From the NCBI GenBank assembly GCA_029204225.1, contig CM055112.1, positions 29,972,203-30,036,202 of the forward strand: a DNA stretch of 64,000 nucleotides, in the 5' to 3' direction. Each line of letters begins with the position of its first letter. The first letter of the stretch is position 1. Shown piece after piece: positions 62,798 through 64,000 of this stretch. The stretch is from Diphasiastrum complanatum. Its lineage: Eukaryota > Streptophyta > Lycopodiopsida > Lycopodiales > Lycopodiaceae. Under the pieces are notes generated by a model. It was not told the DNA's origin and made no database searches. It worked only from the letters and a program-made list of their open reading frames with translations. The translations under genes and the position numbers were made by a program.

Positions 62798-63124
62798 ATG
62801 GCGGAGGGCGAAGCCAGGGGGAAGCTCGAGGAAGATGTCCGAAAGCACAACGAAAGGCATCGGAAGCAAGAGGCAGACATTGCAGAGATGCTGCGAGAGA
62901 CTCGGCAGAGACACCCAGAGCTGCAGATCCCCGCCCCCGCTGTCGAGCTGGATTTGGATGAGCAGATCGGAATGAACTTCACACGACGGCAGCTCATCAT
63001 GGTCAGGGAAAGGGCTGCCCGCCGTCGGGTTGACCAGGAGGCAGCTCGGGCTAACCGAGAGGCAGAGCGAGAGCGACATAACAATGCTCCTGACAAGGGC
63101 GAGGAGTCAGTGGAGGATCCATAG
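62798..63124 (+). CDS. Small charged ORF, 108 residues, probable coiled coil
   Basis: Starts MAEGEARGKLEEDVRKHNER, continues HRKQEADIAEMLRETRQRHP, a hinge (ELQIPAPAVELDLDEQIGMN), then RRQLIMVRERAARRRVDQEA and ARANREAERER, ending ESVEDP. Alternating acidic and basic heptad-like helices suggest a coiled coil. GC at third positions is high compared with the flanks, and no stop interrupts it. No family recognised; it could be an accessory or partial gene of a transposon. Confidence 0.4.
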   Translation: MAEGEARGKLEEDVRKHNERHRKQEADIAEMLRETRQRHPELQIPAPAVELDLDEQIGMNFTRRQLIMVRERAARRRVDQEAARANREAERERHNNAPDKGEESVEDP

Positions 63125-63623
63125 GAATGTTTAGCATAGATGGGGTCTAGCCGTATGTGGCTGACTGTTGTTATCTAATGTTCATCAGTAGATGAGGCAG
63201 TATTTAGTGTCTAGCATGGTGTAAAGAACAGCCCCAGCCATATGCGGCGGGAATACGTATTGTAATTTTGATACATCTGATGAATTAATGTACGGTGTGT
63301 TTTTTGTGCAATGCGTGCCTTGTGTATTGCAATCTGATGTATGTGATTATGAAATGCTATCAGGGGGGTTGTATTTTTGTGTTCTGCATATGCTCTCAAA
63401 CTCTGTAGTGAAAACTAATTGAAAACACGCACACACCATTTGAAGTAAAACTGTAAGTAGAACATCACAATTACAAATTGACAAATACACATTGTGCAGT
63501 GAATAAAATACGTCCAACACTAAATATAATATGAAAAATGGTCTGAATACAGTGTTCGACCATCTGGCCGCCAAACATGGAACATGATATCAAACTGCTA
63601 AAAATAAAATGACGGAGCTACAA
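63125..63623. other. No recognised gene
   Basis: AT-rich, only short frames. Confidence 0.5.
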
Positions 63624-63962
63624 TCAATGCTCTGCCTCAAACTCAGATGAATGCTCCGGAGACAACTCAGGGCCCCGAGCTGACTCTCGCAACTGATATC
63701 TATGTCTGTCTGGTACTGGCATGGGCTGTGTATCCGAGGGGGAAGACTCGTCATCCTCATCCTCCCAATCTGCCTCCGCATCAGCCCCCAAGCAGGCTAA
63801 ACCAACAACACCTGCTGCAGCTGGCTGTAATACTGCACCTCTACCAGCAACTGGAGCCCTGCGAGGTCGTCCTCTCTTCCCTAGCAGTTTCTGTGCCCTG
63901 CCTTTCTTGTTCGGTGCACCCTTGGGCCTTCCTGGCCTCTTGCGGACGAGGGGAGCCGTCAA
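63624..63962 (-). CDS. Small ORF with two AT-hook-like basic motifs and an acidic tail
   Basis: MTAPLVRKRPGRPKGAPNKK, GRAQKLLGKRGRPRRAP, then a small-residue linker and an acidic end (EADWEDEDDESSPSDTQPMP, ELSPEHSSEFEAEH). RPGRPKG and KRGRPRR are AT-hook cores, which bind the minor groove of AT-rich DNA. The H1 transposase also ends in an AT-hook-like patch plus acidic stretches, so this may be a transposon protein. The frame may start left of its Met (beyond the window end). Confidence 0.45.
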   Translation of the reverse strand: MTAPLVRKRPGRPKGAPNKKGRAQKLLGKRGRPRRAPVAGRGAVLQPAAAGVVGLACLGADAEADWEDEDDESSPSDTQPMPVPDRHRYQLRESARGPELSPEHSSEFEAEH

Positions 63963-64000
63963 TGCCTCATCACCCCCATGCAGATCACCTGGCTGACTAG

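Overview
This window is nuclear DNA of a land plant with a large, retrotransposon-filled genome. The evidence is the repeated primer-binding site TGGTATCAGAGC (complement of plant initiator-Met tRNA), several chromodomain Ty3/gypsy families, Ty1/copia pol fragments, hAT-type transposase genes with a DUF659-like core, a short CCCTAAA (plant telomere) tract and many (GA)n tracts. The species cannot be named from this alone. No rRNA, tRNA or CRISPR was recognised. Only two stretches look like host genes: a probable medium-chain reductase/quinone oxidoreductase at about 57.6-58.0 kb (two exons) and an unidentified multi-exon gene at about 25.2-31.4 kb interrupted by a complete LTR element.

Layout. 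0-11.9 kb: AT-rich sequence with a reverse-strand copia pol (A, 2.3-4.8 kb) cut by an LTR (G), GA-tailed duplicated modules (6.8-7.3 kb), a GC-rich foldback (8.05-8.28 kb), an 812-bp copia LTR with its RNase H end (9.25-10.56 kb) and a three-unit tandem repeat (10.9-11.5 kb). 11.9-22.5 kb: forward copy B1 of a chromodomain gypsy family; element C (12.0-16.7 kb) is nested in its 5' LTR. 22.5-24.2 kb: 5' end of a copia element (E) with a triplicated primer-binding site and a solo B-like LTR inside gag. 25.9-31.3 kb: complete reverse copy B2. 33.2-37.0 kb: two decayed reverse gypsy pols (K and F). 38.7-43.7 kb: hAT-like gene H1 split by the 5' half of gypsy element D1. 44-46 kb: unclassified coding-like sequence, including a possible dUTPase-like fragment. 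45.9-53.7 kb: mosaic of D2 (+), B3 (-), D3 (-) and D4 (+). 53.7-56.1 kb: 3' ends of two LINEs. 56.9-58.0 kb: copia RT fragment, then the reductase exons. 58.2-62.0 kb: foldback DNA and an hAT-like gene (H2) between GGTACC-rich inverted repeats. 62.1-64.0 kb: tandem repeats and two small charged ORFs.

How it works together. Almost every coding stretch is a mobile-element gene and most are broken: RT catalytic residues are deleted in C and F, integrase is missing from C, and H1 has C-to-T-type stop codons. The B family stands out. It keeps LTRs, primer site, Gag, the integrase C-terminal part and a chromodomain, but has unrelated sequence where reverse transcriptase and RNase H should lie, in at least two copies, so it probably moved in trans. 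B and D leaders carry CAGCGC-type motifs at regular 79-80 bp and about 90 bp spacing. The H2 element, its inverted repeats and the reverse-strand acidic ORF beside it are the best candidate for an undescribed transposon type.
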